Assembly (NCBI GenBank): GCA_011391085.1
Contig: JAABRD010000049.1
Coordinates: forward strand, 1 to 39,567
Direction of reading: 5' to 3'
Origin: Thiotrichaceae bacterium
Lineage (GTDB): Bacteria; Pseudomonadota; Gammaproteobacteria; Beggiatoales; Beggiatoaceae
DNA length: 39,567 nt
This document shows positions 39,459-39,567 of this stretch, in pieces. The stretch's first letter is position 1. The number at the start of each line of letters is the position of its first letter. The notes under the pieces were generated by a model. The model made no database searches. It saw nothing but the letters and a program-made list of their open reading frames with translations, and was not told where the DNA came from. Made by a program: the position numbers and the translations under genes.

Positions 39459-39567
39459 TATTGTACCTTAGAGTTGTCCGGAATTAACAAACTGAACCAA
39501 CATACCTAAAAACCGTAAACCGTTGACTGACTTAACCACCTTAAATTTTAAGTGCATTCTGGATAAC

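Overview
The window looks like an accessory-rich stretch of a gammaproteobacterial chromosome, most likely a sulfur oxidiser of the Thiotrichales/Beggiatoa type. This rests on the L13-S9, cysS, rsmJ and BepA proteins, which read as gammaproteobacterial, on soxYZ (thiosulfate oxidation), and on the heavy load of short intergenic repeats, Uma2 nucleases and toxin-antitoxin genes. The genus is an inference; no 16S gene is present.

Layout. 0.4-1.5 kb: rplM-rpsI, then tRNA-Gln(CTG) with its terminator. 1.6-3.6 kb: a HEPN gene and toxin-antitoxin genes (DUF433, YoeB pair, a decayed PIN/RHH pair). 3.7-6.6 kb: a large STAND protein (nucleosidase, NB-ARC, seven TPRs). 6.9-8.2 kb: a Uma2 nuclease and a four-helix membrane gene broken by an in-frame stop. 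8.3-13.6 kb (minus strand): SpoIIM, membrane protein, DUF4129, DUF4350 and MoxR, a cell-envelope cluster interrupted by repeats. 14-18.4 kb: a second Uma2, a VIT/VWA protein and a small lipoprotein. 18.5-23.6 kb: a molybdopterin dehydrogenase large subunit, a lytic transglycosylase and a DUF4914 P-loop protein. 23.9-26.3 kb: VapBC, Fic and DUF3368 PIN genes. 26.3-29.7 kb: repeats, gene debris, an LprI-SH3 protein and a RelE/XRE pair. 29.8-32.2 kb: two tandem globin-TOBE-TOBE fusion genes and a rhodanese. 32.4-39 kb: bepA, soxYZ with a terminator, a lipoprotein, a glycine-zipper lipoprotein overlapping rsmJ, and cysS. The right end holds a broken antitoxin/PIN pair.

Almost every intergenic space contains one of several repeat families. 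R1 is an imperfect palindrome built on GGCTAAAGCCTCTAGTCC. R2 elements have terminal inverted repeats (GTAGTGATGCAAT or GTAGTGAAGCAGAAATTTT) and are sometimes nested. R3 hairpins are built on GCAATAAGAATTATTGC. R4 hairpins are built on GTCCAAAACGTGTTTTGGAC. There are also ATCCACT-type heptamer arrays. No transposase is present, so these look like non-autonomous elements. Several genes carry recent lesions: nonsense codons, one-base frameshifts, an internal deletion and a duplicated 5' fragment.

The strongest candidate for something undescribed is the tandem pair of proteins joining a heme-type globin to two molybdate-binding (Mop/TOBE) domains. The PNP-NB-ARC-TPR protein, a probable anti-phage STAND ATPase whose start codon abuts a heptamer array, comes second.
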